DNA of 64,000 nucleotides from Chrysaora quinquecirrha (taxonomy: Eukaryota > Cnidaria > Scyphozoa > Semaeostomeae > Pelagiidae): contig JACTAT010000273.1 of NCBI GenBank assembly GCA_014526335.1, positions 434,001 to 498,000 on the forward strand, read 5' to 3'. A model generated the notes under the pieces. It saw only the letters and a program-made list of their open reading frames with translations. It searched no databases and was not told the origin of the DNA. Shown one piece after another: positions 48,118 to 58,565 of the stretch. The translations under genes were made by a program, and so were the position numbers. Numbering within the stretch: the first letter of the stretch is position 1; the number at the start of each line of letters is the position of its first letter.

Positions 48118-48168
48118 TTGACCAATCAGCTCTGGTTGGCAGTTTTTTGCCAACCGGAGCTGATTGGT
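48118..48168. repeat. strong hairpin (inverted repeat) upstream of the RecQ-like gene
   Basis: ACCAATCAGCTCTGGTTGGC and its complement (one mismatch) are separated by a loop of about 8 bases with a T run. It lies ~105 bp upstream of the RecQ-like start, in the promoter region. It could be a tiny foldback element or a structured 5' untranslated region; ATTGG also matches a CCAAT box in both arms. Confidence 0.85.
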
Positions 48169-48227
48169 TAATAAACAATAGACAAACAAAAGATTTACCG
48201 CTTTGGTTCGTTTGAAAAAGAGGCCTG

Positions 48228-48306
48228 TACAAGCTTTCATTCATTGTTGCGCAGACTCTACTCTTTCGGTTAGATGAGTTGAGGCTGCGGGCAGGCTATT
48301 TTAATA
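48228..48306 (-). repeat. ~75-bp segment shared with 15342-15420 (upstream flank B)
   Basis: Inverted relative to 15342-15420, about 95% alike by eye. It is upstream of the RecQ-like gene on its sense strand. Confidence 0.85.
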
Positions 48307-48528
48307 TAGCTCAATACAATTGTTTCAACTTTCCTTCTTCCCATCTTTACACTAATCATATAAAAATCACCAATTTAATATTTCTAGTCATTTTCAAAAA
48401 ATATAATTCTAGATTCAATTTTTTGTACAAAATATATCAAAAGCTTTTAGTCCATATCTAGCAATTAGTTCACTTTGCAGTTCTCTCTTCATCAATTCTC
48501 TCTTTTCAACAGCTTCATATGTTGTTTG

Positions 48529-48831
48529 TTACTTCAACATTCCCAGCGTATTTTCATTTGTTACTTCATATTCGTAAATATAGTTGAATCTCCTAATCTG
48601 CTCTCTCAAATCCTTGTACTTATCTTCTTCTTTCTTCAAGTCATTGACTATATTTACCAATCTTGCATCTGTCGTATTATACCATATCTCATCTTGCCCA
48701 TATTCCAAAATCAACTTGTTCCTAACCTCCAAAACTCCATACATGCATACTACCTTTCTTGTACATTTGTTAATTCTCTCGTTTAATTCATCCTGAGTTG
48801 GAATTTCGACTTTCTTGACTAATCCAGGCAT
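48529..48831 (-). CDS. hypothetical 100-residue charged protein
   Basis: An ATG-started frame at 48831 with mixed charge and helical character (TQDELNERINKC, DLKKEEDKYKDLREQIRR). No domain was recognised. It is upstream of, and on the same strand as, the RecQ-like gene. It may be a chance frame in AT-rich DNA. Confidence 0.3.
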   Translation of the reverse strand: MPGLVKKVEIPTQDELNERINKCTRKVVCMYGVLEVRNKLILEYGQDEIWYNTTDARLVNIVNDLKKEEDKYKDLREQIRRFNYIYEYEVTNENTLGMLK

Positions 48832-49154
48832 TTTCTATATGATTAAAATCTAACTAATCTATCCACTCTGTTTTATAAACCTACTTTCCAAGGTCAACAA
48901 GGTCAAAGTCCTTCTTTTCTTCTAAGTCCTACTCACTTTTCATTTTCCCAAAAAGGACCAGTTAAATTGCATCTGATACGACTCCTATATATACTACTGT
49001 CTAGACGACCTTCACAAGTTAACTTTCAAGCAGTTAAAGATGTTTCTTCTTGCTTACAAAGAGAAAACATCTCATTCGAAGGCGGATCTAATCCTATGGG
49101 CCTTCGCAATTTTCTCTCGCTTGAAACAGGAAGTTTGATGTCTCCTCTCTGCAG

Positions 49155-49891
49155 TTGCTTGCAACAGCTGATGAAGTGAACTGTAGGTATGACGACATGT
49201 TCAAGTCAAAGTGTAGCCACTTGCCATGGACATCAGATCTTCGAGGAACTCCAGTCTTCACCTTCGTTCAACTATATGTCTACCTTGTTCTTCGCACCAC
49301 CACAAAGCTCAAGCATATCAAGTTGAAAAGTAACGCCTACAAGAAGCTCAAATCCTTCCAATTATTTTACGAGGGATACATAAAGAATTCTTCTGTGGCA
49401 AGAGATGACAATAACCCTTTTTTTGATGTTCGTATGAAAGTGTCAATGAAGTCTACCAAGTATAAAGTGCTGTTGGTCCTTGACAATAGTTCTGGTGATG
49501 TTTGCAATGCTGCATGTACTTGTCCTGCTGGTTCTGGTGTATCTGGTCTTGGAAATTGCAATCATGTTCGTGGTGTTCTTTTTGCAATGGAAGATTTCTA
49601 TAGGAAAGGCTACCAAAAATGCCCTGAACCTGTCTCCTGCACTTCAAAGCTTTCAGCCTGGAATTTCCCTGCTTCTTTTGTATCTGTTTCTCATGCAACT
49701 ATTGATGAAGTTGTAATCAAGAAAATTAGATTTGGGAAGAATCAAGGAAAGCAATGAAGAATTTTTGTCATGATCTAATTAGATCTTTACAACGAGGGTT
49801 AAATGCAGAAAGGCTTCAAGAACTGAAGCAGTCACTTGACTCTTCTACACCATTTAGCTGTTTCTTTGCTTTTTACTCAAAGCAAAGGTAG
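49155..49891 (+). pseudogene. SWIM zinc-finger protein, 3' part of a multicopy gene
   Basis: The frame 49155-49757 carries a SWIM finger: CTCPAG, then GLGNCNHVRGVLFAMEDF, a complete C-x-C...C-x-H set. Conserved-looking segments LPWTSDLRGTPVF and KLKSFQLFYEGYI precede it. A one-base frameshift near 49,745 leads into a second frame (HDLIRSLQRGLNAERLQEL, SCFFAFYSKQR) ending in TAG at 49889-49891. The finger resembles that of the SWIM-YqaJ-PHD protein at 54-56 kb, but no YqaJ domain follows. The 5' part is not recognisable. Confidence 0.65.
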
Positions 49892-50341
49892 CAATTGTAA
49901 TATAATTTGATTTGTCCAAGTAGCTCAGCCAATTTCTCACGGGTAGCAAGGAAATGGCTACAAATGTAAGATAAAAATGATTTATCTGACAAATATTGAC
50001 CACAAATTGCAATCACAATGGCACAAATCTGACAATGGTCAGTCTAAATTAGAATTAGTTGAAGAAAACCAATTTGCAACAAACTAAGGTTTCAGAAAAT
50101 ACACACATGGCGGCACAAAGAAAGCACAGAACATAGGTATCACCAAGGAAAAAGCAGAGGAAAATTACTACTGGTGTCTAAATGGGGACAAAAGTTAAAG
50201 TTCGAAAGAAAGCATGATTGTCTTCACTTCCTCACAACCATTGTAATAAGAGATGTTCCTCATAATTTGATGAAACCATCCTGTTTACAACAAAAAGACA
50301 TACAGATAGAAAAGCAATAGATTTCATATTATGTTGTGTTA
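49892..50341. other. no gene seen
   Basis: AT-rich intergenic sequence between converging gene remnants; no repeat or motif stands out. Confidence 0.35.
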
Positions 50342-51066
50342 TACATACTTGAAAATGAATTCAATGAGTGATTCTTTATTTTTTCTGACAGATAGAACCT
50401 TCTTGAATTGCCTGGGCATCCTTTGATTAGCTCCACATATCTTTACAACAGTAGATCCATCACACGCTCTCTTGTCTCGCTCAAGATTTGTTGTGCTGAT
50501 GGCAGGGTATAAATCAGAGACGAAATCTACGTGTGACGCATTGCATATGTTTGAGGCACTTAAAATCCGGTTAAAAACATCCTCTGCATAGGCACCAAAT
50601 GTTTGCGGCAAATTCTTCTGCATCTGAATCAACGCCATTCCATCTAACATCAAGGTGCCGTTTGTTAGAGCTCTGTCGACTGAAACATCTGAACAATGGC
50701 TTTCGATGGCATGCATCAGCTTCACCTTAGGTGTCTTTATCAGCTTTCCTTCGTAAGTAGCAAATGAGAATATTTTCACAAGCTGTATGTCATGATTGCC
50801 TCCACATCAAGTTTCCTCGACTGACCTATAGCTAGCTTGCGGGCAACGAACTTGCAATCATTTTTCAGAGCCACAACATTTCCTCCCCCTGTCTTCGTCT
50901 TCACAGCTGTTTTGCTTCCCAAGAAAGACTTCAGTTTCGTTGCCTTGACGGGTGAGAAGATATTAGGTGTATCGCGCAGAACTTTTGCTTCCAGATATTT
51001 TGCCAATTTTTCTTCACCTGTTGACTCTGCAGCAAGGGGATCGATCTTGACTAGAGTAGTTGCCAC
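50342..51066 (-). pseudogene. unrecognised repeat-associated protein with DGMALIQ motif
   Basis: Two minus-strand frames, 51066-50776 and 50779-50339, meet with a one-base shift at about 50,777. The first is basic (VRDTPNIFSPVKATKL-type). The second contains TLMLDGMALIQMQ, NLPQTFGAYAEDVFNRIL, VDFVSDLYPAIS, NLERDKRA and MPRQFKKVLSVRKNKESL. I recall this signature from multicopy invertebrate proteins of unknown function. The spaced acidic residues (LDG, VSD, ERD) would be compatible with a PIN/FEN-like nuclease, but that is a guess. A C-terminal continuation may lie below 50,339. Confidence 0.45.
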
Positions 51067-51099
51067 TTACCGATTCACAATGTTGACAAGGTCTTGTTG

Positions 51100-51690
51100 A
51101 CAAGGCATTCAAATTTGTTGACAACGGGTTAATCATTGAAGATATCTTCTACTACAGCAGCAACTTCAGTATGATGGTTTCTTATGTGTGTTTTGTCCAA
51201 GTCTTTGCGCTTCCTATCCGAACAAAAGATTCATGTCATCAATGTTGTTATCAAATGGAAAAATAACTAGAAGGTGAACTATGTTACGTCTGCACCCGAT
51301 AGGCTACATGTCTCTGCTTGAGTATTTTGTTGCAATCTAAAAAGAGTTTGAATAACATTTCTTATCCACAAAGGACTGTTGGCCAGAATGGTTTATGATT
51401 CATCTAACTTTCATAATTTCATACATCATAAACGAGTAACAAATGACTGCTTGTTTTAACTGATAATGGGCTTATATTGAAGAGGAACCATATTTACTTT
51501 TATCAGTGTCAAGGTGTTGTAAACATCCTCAATCTCCCATGGATCAACTTCATTGTTTACACTGAAGTTGTTTTACATGTAGAAAAAGAATCTTCAAGGA
51601 TGTATCACTTTGGGAAAATATTATGGTACCAGAAGTAACTAGATTCTTCCAAGAACATATCTTAAAGAAACTTTTAGGATAAATATACTA
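51100..51690. other. no gene seen
   Basis: AT-rich sequence without supported frames. It may include the 3' side of the decayed THAP-DDE element that ends near 51,696. Confidence 0.35.
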
Positions 51691-51695
51691 TATGT

Positions 51696-53374
51696 TTAGT
51701 AAACAATAGAGAGAAACAACATTTTTTGCAAATGGGAATAATTATCATCATCTTTAATTAAGAGAGGCAAACAATTTGTTAGATAGCAACATATTATCCG
51801 AATTTTGTTAAGATCATGATGCATTGTTATAGGAAATAAAGAGTTAAAAAGTCTAGAAGTTTTTATTCTTGATATGGCACTTTCAACATGAATGCGTACT
51901 GATGCTATGTTCCTTGTTTCAAACTCTTCATCAATGCTCAAGTGCTATTTTCCTCTTAAAAATGGTGGAATATTTAAAGTTACACCACTTGATAATTCAT
52001 TTTCCATATCGAACCCTTTGTCTGTCATTAAAGAGTTTCCCTTTCCGAGTTGACGAATGCCACTCTGTATAGTTACATGTTGATCACTTGCTCTGCCAGT
52101 AAATAAGTCTGCAACAAATGATATTGTTCCTGAAGGCGAAATTCCTACAAGCCCTTTTGCTGTATTATGGTGCTTGTAGCTTGAATATGTGACACTTTGT
52201 GATCTGATAGAGCTTGCCTTCTGAATGAAGATCTCAGTGCAGTCTATCACAGTTCTAGTTGATGGATATGTTTCCTTGAAGCATTTTGGCATTGTTTTGT
52301 CAACGCAAGATCTTGTTGGCCATATTGGTATTTGCTGCGAAAAACTCTGCAGGAAATCAAACCAAGTGATGCAGATTGTAGACATGTGTTGGACAGAAAT
52401 ATCTGCTCTGTTTGCAAGATCTTCTTCAGGCAAACCCAACCTCAGTTGAACCAAAACCAGGAAAAACTCTTTTTTCGGTAGGAGGTTTGGTTTTGGACCT
52501 AGCTTCTGATGATTTGGGTTCTTCAGTTTGTCAGAGTTGGTACCAGAGTCGTAATAAATAAGCTTCTCAACTGTATTTCCAAATGCAAGAAACAATACTC
52601 TGAAAATTCCATAATTTGGTAAACCAGTGTTAAGTTTAAACATTTTGTTATCATCCTGAAAACTTTCCAAGCTGAATGAACAACTTTTCCTTTCCAAACA
52701 AAAGGGTATTTTCCTTTCTTAGCTCTTCATTTTGAACTTTTAGTGCCCTGTTTTCTTCTTCTAACTGTTGTACTCTCTCTTTCAAACTAAATTCATTATT
52801 TGCACATGGTTGCTCTTCCTGTTGCTCTGCTGCCTCTTCATATTCCATTTCAGGAGTGAGAGCAACATCATTTCGAAAGTCATCCTCAAGTTCATCATTA
52901 TGAAACCGAACGTCTTTGTTCCTTGACTTCGTTGTTTTTCTAGGAATTATTGGTTTTTCCCTTTTCAGTTTTTCGGGTAATTGTTGGCACATTGTTCATA
53001 TACGTTTTCTTCCCAACCAGAAAATACTTTGAACGAACTCTGTGCCCTGTAGTTGGTTTGAAGTCCTTCCTACATACAATATGAATCCACCTTTTTCTCA
53101 AGAGTTGCTTTTCCTTCGATTTTCCTTCAGGGAAGCTGTATAAAGACAACTCTTTATCTCTTTTGCTGTTGCTGAAGCAGTCAGGGACACAGCAAGTGTA
53201 CCCTCCACATCCTCCAGACTTACAGAAGTTAGGCCATTCGACATGAACTACATTGCCTTCTTCCATTTCATTTGTCTCCAGAATGTCATGTTCTGAGGCT
53301 GCTTTGTCTTCTGATATGAAACCATTTCCCAAGCAAGAGTTTTTAAGAAAACTACAGCAATGGTTTGTGTTCAA
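51696..53374 (-). pseudogene. decayed THAP-DDE (DDE_Tnp_4) transposase
   Basis: The N-terminal THAP domain reads GGYTCCVPDCFSNSKRD, LYSFPEG and RKRWIHIVCRKDF. Its last zinc pair is damaged: VRSKYF stands where families have CSxHF, so Cys became Arg and His became Tyr. A coiled coil follows (LEEENRALKVQNEELRKEN). The DDE domain has VIDCTEIFI (Asp), LMTDKGFD (Asp) and VRIHVESAIS (Glu). Lesions: frameshifts near 52,990 and 52,680 and an in-frame TAG at 51945-51947. The catalytic residues survive but the protein cannot be made. It is a distant paralogue of the transposase at 56-58 kb. Confidence 0.85.
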
Positions 53375-53544
53375 AACATCTTCATTCTTATCATTAATGG
53401 ACAGGTTGAAAGTGATTTCAGCGCAAATTCAGTATGGTTACTAATGAAAACAGGTTTGTTGCTGAAAAGTGTGACCAAAACTACCAGAATTCATTGTGCG
53501 TGTGCGGCTCTGTGACGTAATGACGTAAAGGTCTATTTAGACTA

Positions 53545-53938
53545 TGATAGAAGTGTATTGAACAACTATAAAACCAATCCTTCTTTACGGCTCTGAATTG
53601 TGGGGATATCAATCAAAAGAGGATAATAAAATTCAAAGAGTGCAAAAAATGTTTGCAAAACATATTGTTAGAGTTAACAGTAAAGCATAAAATGGAGAAG
53701 TACTAGGTGAACTCAGCTTACAAACTCTTCAAATGGACATGAAAATCAACGCACTAAAATTCTATGACTACATAGAGCAAAATTAAAATGACCTACTCAA
53801 GGAAACATTAGCAGAATATAAAATAAACAATAACACTTGGTCAAGTTATTTAGAAAATATAATGAATGATGTCGATGTTGACATTATCCCAAAGCTTGAT
53901 CAAACAAATTTTAACAATGATCAAACATATAAGAAAAA
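53545..53938 (+). pseudogene. LINE reverse-transcriptase C-terminal fragment
   Basis: Plus-strand frames read KPILLYGSELWGYQSK and QRVQKMFAKHIVRVNSK, then LGELSLQTLQMDMKINALKF. This is the region after the RT core in CR1/Jockey-like LINEs ('LLYGSE-x-WG'). Two stops interrupt it. The ISL2EU-like element begins where it ends. Confidence 0.7.
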
Positions 53939-54059
53939 TTCTTGGTTCCGGGCTGACGTCACCTTCTCGAATTTTGAGCATGCTATAAAGATGCGAAGTT
54001 GCTGCAGTGAAAACAAACCCTCGCGACCGCGTGTTAGTGTTTCACTGCGGCGGTTAGAT

Positions 54060-56020
54060 ATGGCGTCCTACAACTTTCAGGCACTTGATCATGATGCAAA
54101 AGAGCGATATTTGAAAAAGCTGAAGATATCTGGTCAAGACAAATGTCCTTACCAAATTCCAGCGGACTGCTGGTTGAATGAGCCAACGCAATGGCCGTCA
54201 TTAGAATGGCCTGAGGTTTACGAATATCTCATAAACACTCCTGGAGTTTACACACGCGAATCTATGAAGAATCGAAAGAGTTTAGAGGCTCACAATCAGT
54301 TCGTGAGTGGATGGGTAAGAACCATTTTCAGTTATCAGAAGCCTGCATCATCTATCATCATTTTAAAAGCTGAAGTCACCCCATCTCAGAGGCTTAACGA
54401 CAACCCACATGTCCCATGGATTGCAATGAACAAGAAGAACGAGTCTGTTATCGCTGCACATTGCACTTGCATGGCTGGGTAAGTAGGAGTAAATGAATTC
54501 AAATAATAATGATTCTTTTGCCCATTTATTTTAATCTTTGTAATTTTTTTTAGCTAAAGCATTTAGGGTCGAAGGTTAACAATTTTTATTCTAATGAATT
54601 TTATTCTAATCAGATTTTATGTCAAATATGTAAATGTTACTTTCTTCCACAGGCTTGGTGAATCATGCTCTCATGTTGGAGCACTCCTTTTCAAGCTCGA
54701 AGCAGCAGTAAGGGCAGGTTATACTAAGAGAGCCTGCACAGAGGAGGCATGTGCATGGAACAATGATTTTGTAAAGAAGGTTCAGCCAGCCCCAATTGCT
54801 AACATACACTTTTATTCAACCAAGGCTGTTAATGAAAGTAAGCGAAAAAAAGCATCAAAATCATCAGACCTGACAAGCAGTCCATCAGCAAGTGAAAAGG
54901 AGGAATTGTTGCAACAACTATCCTTACTAAAAGACAAGTCTGTTGTATTGCATTCTTTCTCTGGCTATGCAGACAGCTTTGTTCCAAAGAATGTTCCCCC
55001 AAAGAGAGCAAAGCTACCAGACACATTACGGAGCCTTTATTCATCAAGTCATTCATCCTTAAATCCTGCTGAATTTGAAAGGCTTGTGAAGAGGACCTTC
55101 GAAAACATGCTTGTCACACAGGAGGTTGCTGATTATGTATTTGCCACTACCAAAAAGCAAGCTGCATGTAATGCCTGGCATGAAGTGCGAACAGGGAGAA
55201 TAACAGCATCAAGTGCTCATGATGTTCTTCACACCAATTTCCTTCAACCTTCAACAAGCCTTGTGAAGCGAATTTGCAAAGAATCATGCATCAATGCTGT
55301 ATATGCACCCTCCCTTCAATGGGGAATTGATCATGAAAAGACAGCTTTGAAGGAGCTCGAGTTGTATCTTGGCAACATCCATAGTTCATTTGAACTAAAT
55401 GAATGTGGCATGAAGCTTTGCCTTGACCATTCATTTATTGGTGCTACCCCAGATGGTATGTTTTCTTGTAAATGTCACAACTTGCAATGTTTGATTGAAA
55501 TAAAATGCCCATTCACAGCTCGTGAATCTAAAAATCTTGAAGAAATGATCAGGAGTCCTGGGTTTTTTATTGATGCAACAGGAAAGTTGAAACAAAACAA
55601 CAGGTATTACACCCAAGTGCAATTGCAGCTTCATGTTTTTGACTATGAAACATGCTATTTTGTTGTCTGGGCACCAAACTGGATGTATTTGACTGAAATT
55701 ACAAGAGAAGACAACTTCATTAAAACTATGACATCAAGAATTGTATCGTTCTATAAAAGTCACATAATTCCAGAGTTGCTGACACGGTCTTTAGAGAATT
55801 CAGGGAGCAGTGCTTCTGCTGCTTCAAATTCAATAAAAGATGCCAACAAAAGTACTGTTTCTGCCAGAGTGAGCACGATGACACAGAATCATGGATTGGG
55901 TGTGATTCTGCAGATTGCAAATATGAATGGTTCCACCTGTCTTGCCTAAAGATGAAACGGATTCCTAAAGGTACTTGGTATTGTCAAGTTTGTAAGAAGA
56001 ACAAACAAAAAAAGAAATGA
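54060..56020 (+). CDS. SWIM zinc finger + YqaJ nuclease + PHD finger protein (one frameshift)
   Basis: Exon 1 is 54060-54478 and exon 2 is 54653-56020. The 174-bp intron (GTAAGT...CCACAG) splits the SWIM finger, CTCMAG | LGESCSHVGALLF. The YqaJ-type recombinase/exonuclease domain covers about residues 330-540: WHEVRTGRITASSAHDVL, LQWGIDHEKTALKELE, FIGATPDGMF (Asp) and CLIEIKCPF (Glu-x-Lys), the usual catalytic set. A C-terminal PHD finger (YCFCQSE, WIGCDSADC, WFHLSCL, WYCQVC) is in another frame. Exon lengths sum to 1787, one short of a multiple of three, and the shift maps to the A run at 55848-55851. With that base the protein would have 595 residues. It probably processes DNA ends during transposition. 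Confidence 0.85.
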
Positions 56021-56157
56021 ACTGTACATGAAAATCTTTGACTTTTTTTAAAGATCAACTTTTATCTAACTCATATATAGTAACTAGATGTTTACAAATG
56101 CTTTTGATAAGAGTATCAAGTAATGAAAACAGATAGATATTATGTTTATTTCTCACA

Positions 56158-57881
56158 CTATTGTTCAGGTTTTTCTTTATACACGATACTATCACCAAGG
56201 TTTGTTAAAACTGCACAAACTGTAACAATCTTATCGAGGCTAGAAAATTCAGAGTTATCTTTTTCGTCAGAGCGAGATTTGATCATTGTTATTGGTAGTG
56301 GTCCCCTGAGTATTGTAAATCTCTTCTTTATTAAGCCAATGACTCTTTCAATGTGAATTCTGATTGAAGCGATTTGTCGAGTCGTTTCTACCTCTTTTGC
56401 TGAAAGTTGGTTTTTACCCTTGGTGAAACTGGGTATTATTAACTCCACTCCACAGCCTGCTGCAAATTCATCTACTAACGTAAACCCACGGTCAGCAAGA
56501 ATTTGATCCCTGTGATGATGGAACTTTTGGGAAATGAGTCCTGAATTCTTTACCAATTCAACATCTGACACACGACCACCCCAAGCCTTTGATAGAAATG
56601 AAATTGAACCATGAGGTGTACAGGCAATAAGAAACTTGGCAGTTGAGTGCTTTTTATAATTCGAATACACTTGAGCTCGAGCCTTCAAGTTCTTAGGTCT
56701 ATGTATAAAGATTTCTGTGCAGTCAATAATACCAGTCAATCTTGGGAAGTACTGACTAAAAACAGGGGGCAAGGTTTTCATACTTGCTTCATGGTCTGGC
56801 CATGCAATTAAGAATGACATCTTGAAATAAATGACATCAACCCACTTCCAAAACATAGAATGTAAAGTTGTTTTAGATGCATTAAAGAGATCTGCAAGTG
56901 TTGTAAATTGCAAATCTAATCGAAGTTTTATAAGAGTCATCAGCAGTTGATTTTCAGGAGAGAGTTTTTCCTTTGATGTCTCTTGCAGAAACCTTTTGGA
57001 AAAATTAAAAACTACAGTAAATTTCTCTGGTGTTATTCCAGTATAATAAATGAACTTCTCAGGCTTTGTTTGGAGAGAGTTACAGTTGAAAAATTTTTCA
57101 TTCAATTTTTTCACTTCCTGTGTGAGTTTTTCTTTCTCTCTCTTTAAGTTTTCTATTTCAACCACATATCTCTGCTCCATTGTCAATTCTTCAATATCCT
57201 CATCCTTGGGCTCAGTTGTTTGCAGATTCTCTTCACTTGAATTTTGATCATTTGTTGGAATGCAATCCATATTCTCTTCAAGTGACGTGCTATTTGTTCT
57301 TTTCTTTTTACATGGTTTTTCAAGGCTTTCTTTTTGCTTTTCATTCCTTCTTTTTGCTGCATTAAAGCGGGATAATTTCCGTTTGTCCTTCTCTGAGTTG
57401 CCTTGGACATAAACAAATATCGAAGGAACATAGTCTGGATGTTGAGGATCTCTAACAGCTCTCCCTAAAATTGAGGAAAATTTGCACTAATGTTTTAAAC
57501 CTGCTGTGCTTCAGAAATTCTTCACTTCTCCTTTAATGACCATCATGATGCACGAAAGTAAGTTTAGTTGTAGCTTTTCGTGAAAACAGATACCCGAGAG
57601 TAGCCTTGGAAAAGTAGGACTAAGTTAAAATAAAATCAAGTAGGACTGAGTAAAAGTAAAAGTAGGATCAAGTAAAGCAAACCTGTTATAAAATGTTTCC
57701 CACAAAGATAGACGTTCTTGCCTTTAGGAATCCAAGGAGATCCATCTTTGTTCTGCCGCTTGCATGCATTTATCCATCGCTGTCGGCGAGCAGGATCATT
57801 ATTTGGGAAGCGGAAAAAACCTGGTTTATCCTCCATTCGGTTGTGGTTTGTGCAACCATATGCAGCACAGCTAAGAGGCAT
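56158..57881 (-). CDS. intact THAP-DDE (DDE_Tnp_4) transposase, two exons
   Basis: Exon 1 is 57881-57683 and exon 2 is 57464-56158. The 218-bp GT-AG intron falls inside the THAP domain. Total 1506 nt give 501 residues with no lesion. THAP: CAAYGC, GFFRFPNND, RQRWINACKR, LCGKHFITG, then YVPSIF, with all four zinc ligands present. A basic and coiled-coil linker follows (EIENLKREKEKLTQEVKKL). DDE core: GIIDCTEIFIH (Asp), ILADRGFTLVDEF (Asp) and IRIHIERVIGLIKKRF (Glu). The THAP domain would bind the element ends and the DDE core would cut and join DNA. It converges tail to tail with the YqaJ gene, ~137 bp between the stops. Confidence 0.92.
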
Positions 57882-58026
57882 AATTATATACGAGAAATTC
57901 GCGAAAGAAGGGCTCTTTCCTGCAGTTTGTCACTCAAGGCTGACGGAGATCGCAAGGTTGTTTTCACTGCAGTTGGTGTTGCATGGCAACAGTTAGATAT
58001 GCGCGCGCGCATCTCGGAACCAAGAA

Positions 58027-58565
58027 GAGGGGTTTCTCCCAGTTAATATGTAGAGCTTCCTTAATTTTTAACTGAAAAGTGGTGTTAGAAGTATCTAAAA
58101 TTTTAAAACAGTCTAAGCTACAAAGAGGTCGGCAAGATGGGGACTCTTGCAGATGCTTAAAGATGCGAGGATTTCTATCCTGGGATAGATGTTCACGGAC
58201 ACGTGCTGCAAAATGTCAGATGGTTTCACCCAAATCCGATGCAGAATTACATCCTGCGCAAACAAATATGTAAACAACTCGTGCCTTTAGTAATCCAGGG
58301 ATAGAATCCTTAACCCCAAACAAGTTACGAATTTTAAAAGAAGTAAAAACAATCCGTATATCTAAATCTTTACAGTAACTATTAATTAAAGTTCTTATTT
58401 TACGCTGAGTTATATTAGAGTATGGTCCTATGGAAGGTAACTTAAAATAGCTATTAGCGATGTTCTGTGAGGCAGCTGGATGTTGTGATGATGGAGAAGA
58501 GTTATGGACCTTATTAATGCAGTTGCTAACTACCCTATCAATAAGATAAGGTGGAAAAAGATTTC
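58027..58565 (-). pseudogene. Penelope-like fragment: RT C-terminus and GIY-YIG domain
   Basis: On the minus strand it reads PPYLIDRVVSNCINKV, ANSYFKLPSIG, VKDSIPGLLKARVVYIF, then GCNSA, GET, ARVREHLSQDRN and TTFQLKIKEALHI up to WEKP. This is the same C-terminal layout as the element at 5.4-7.4 kb but clearly diverged, so it is a different family. It has a stop between GETI and HFAARV and a frame change in the YIG part. It abuts the right TIR of the ISL2EU-like element. Confidence 0.85.

Larger units (their letters stand above)
53939..58026. mobile_element. 4.1-kb ISL2EU-like DNA transposon
   Basis: The ends are inverted: TTCTTGGTTCCGGG at 53939 against TTCTTGGTTCCGAG read inward from 58026. 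Subterminal blocks also match (CTGCAGTGAAAACAA on both sides, ~60-75 bp in). Inside, a SWIM-YqaJ-PHD gene (+) and a THAP-DDE transposase gene (-) converge. ISL2EU elements of the PIF/Harbinger-related group are known to pair a THAP-DDE transposase with a YqaJ-nuclease protein, so the pairing supports the call. A short target duplication cannot be read by eye. The flanks are a LINE fragment and a Penelope fragment. Confidence 0.78.

Noticed and set aside
49155..53374. SWIM gene, DGMALIQ gene and THAP-DDE relic as one large element
   Set aside because: No matching ends were found around the set; neighbourhood alone does not support a single element.
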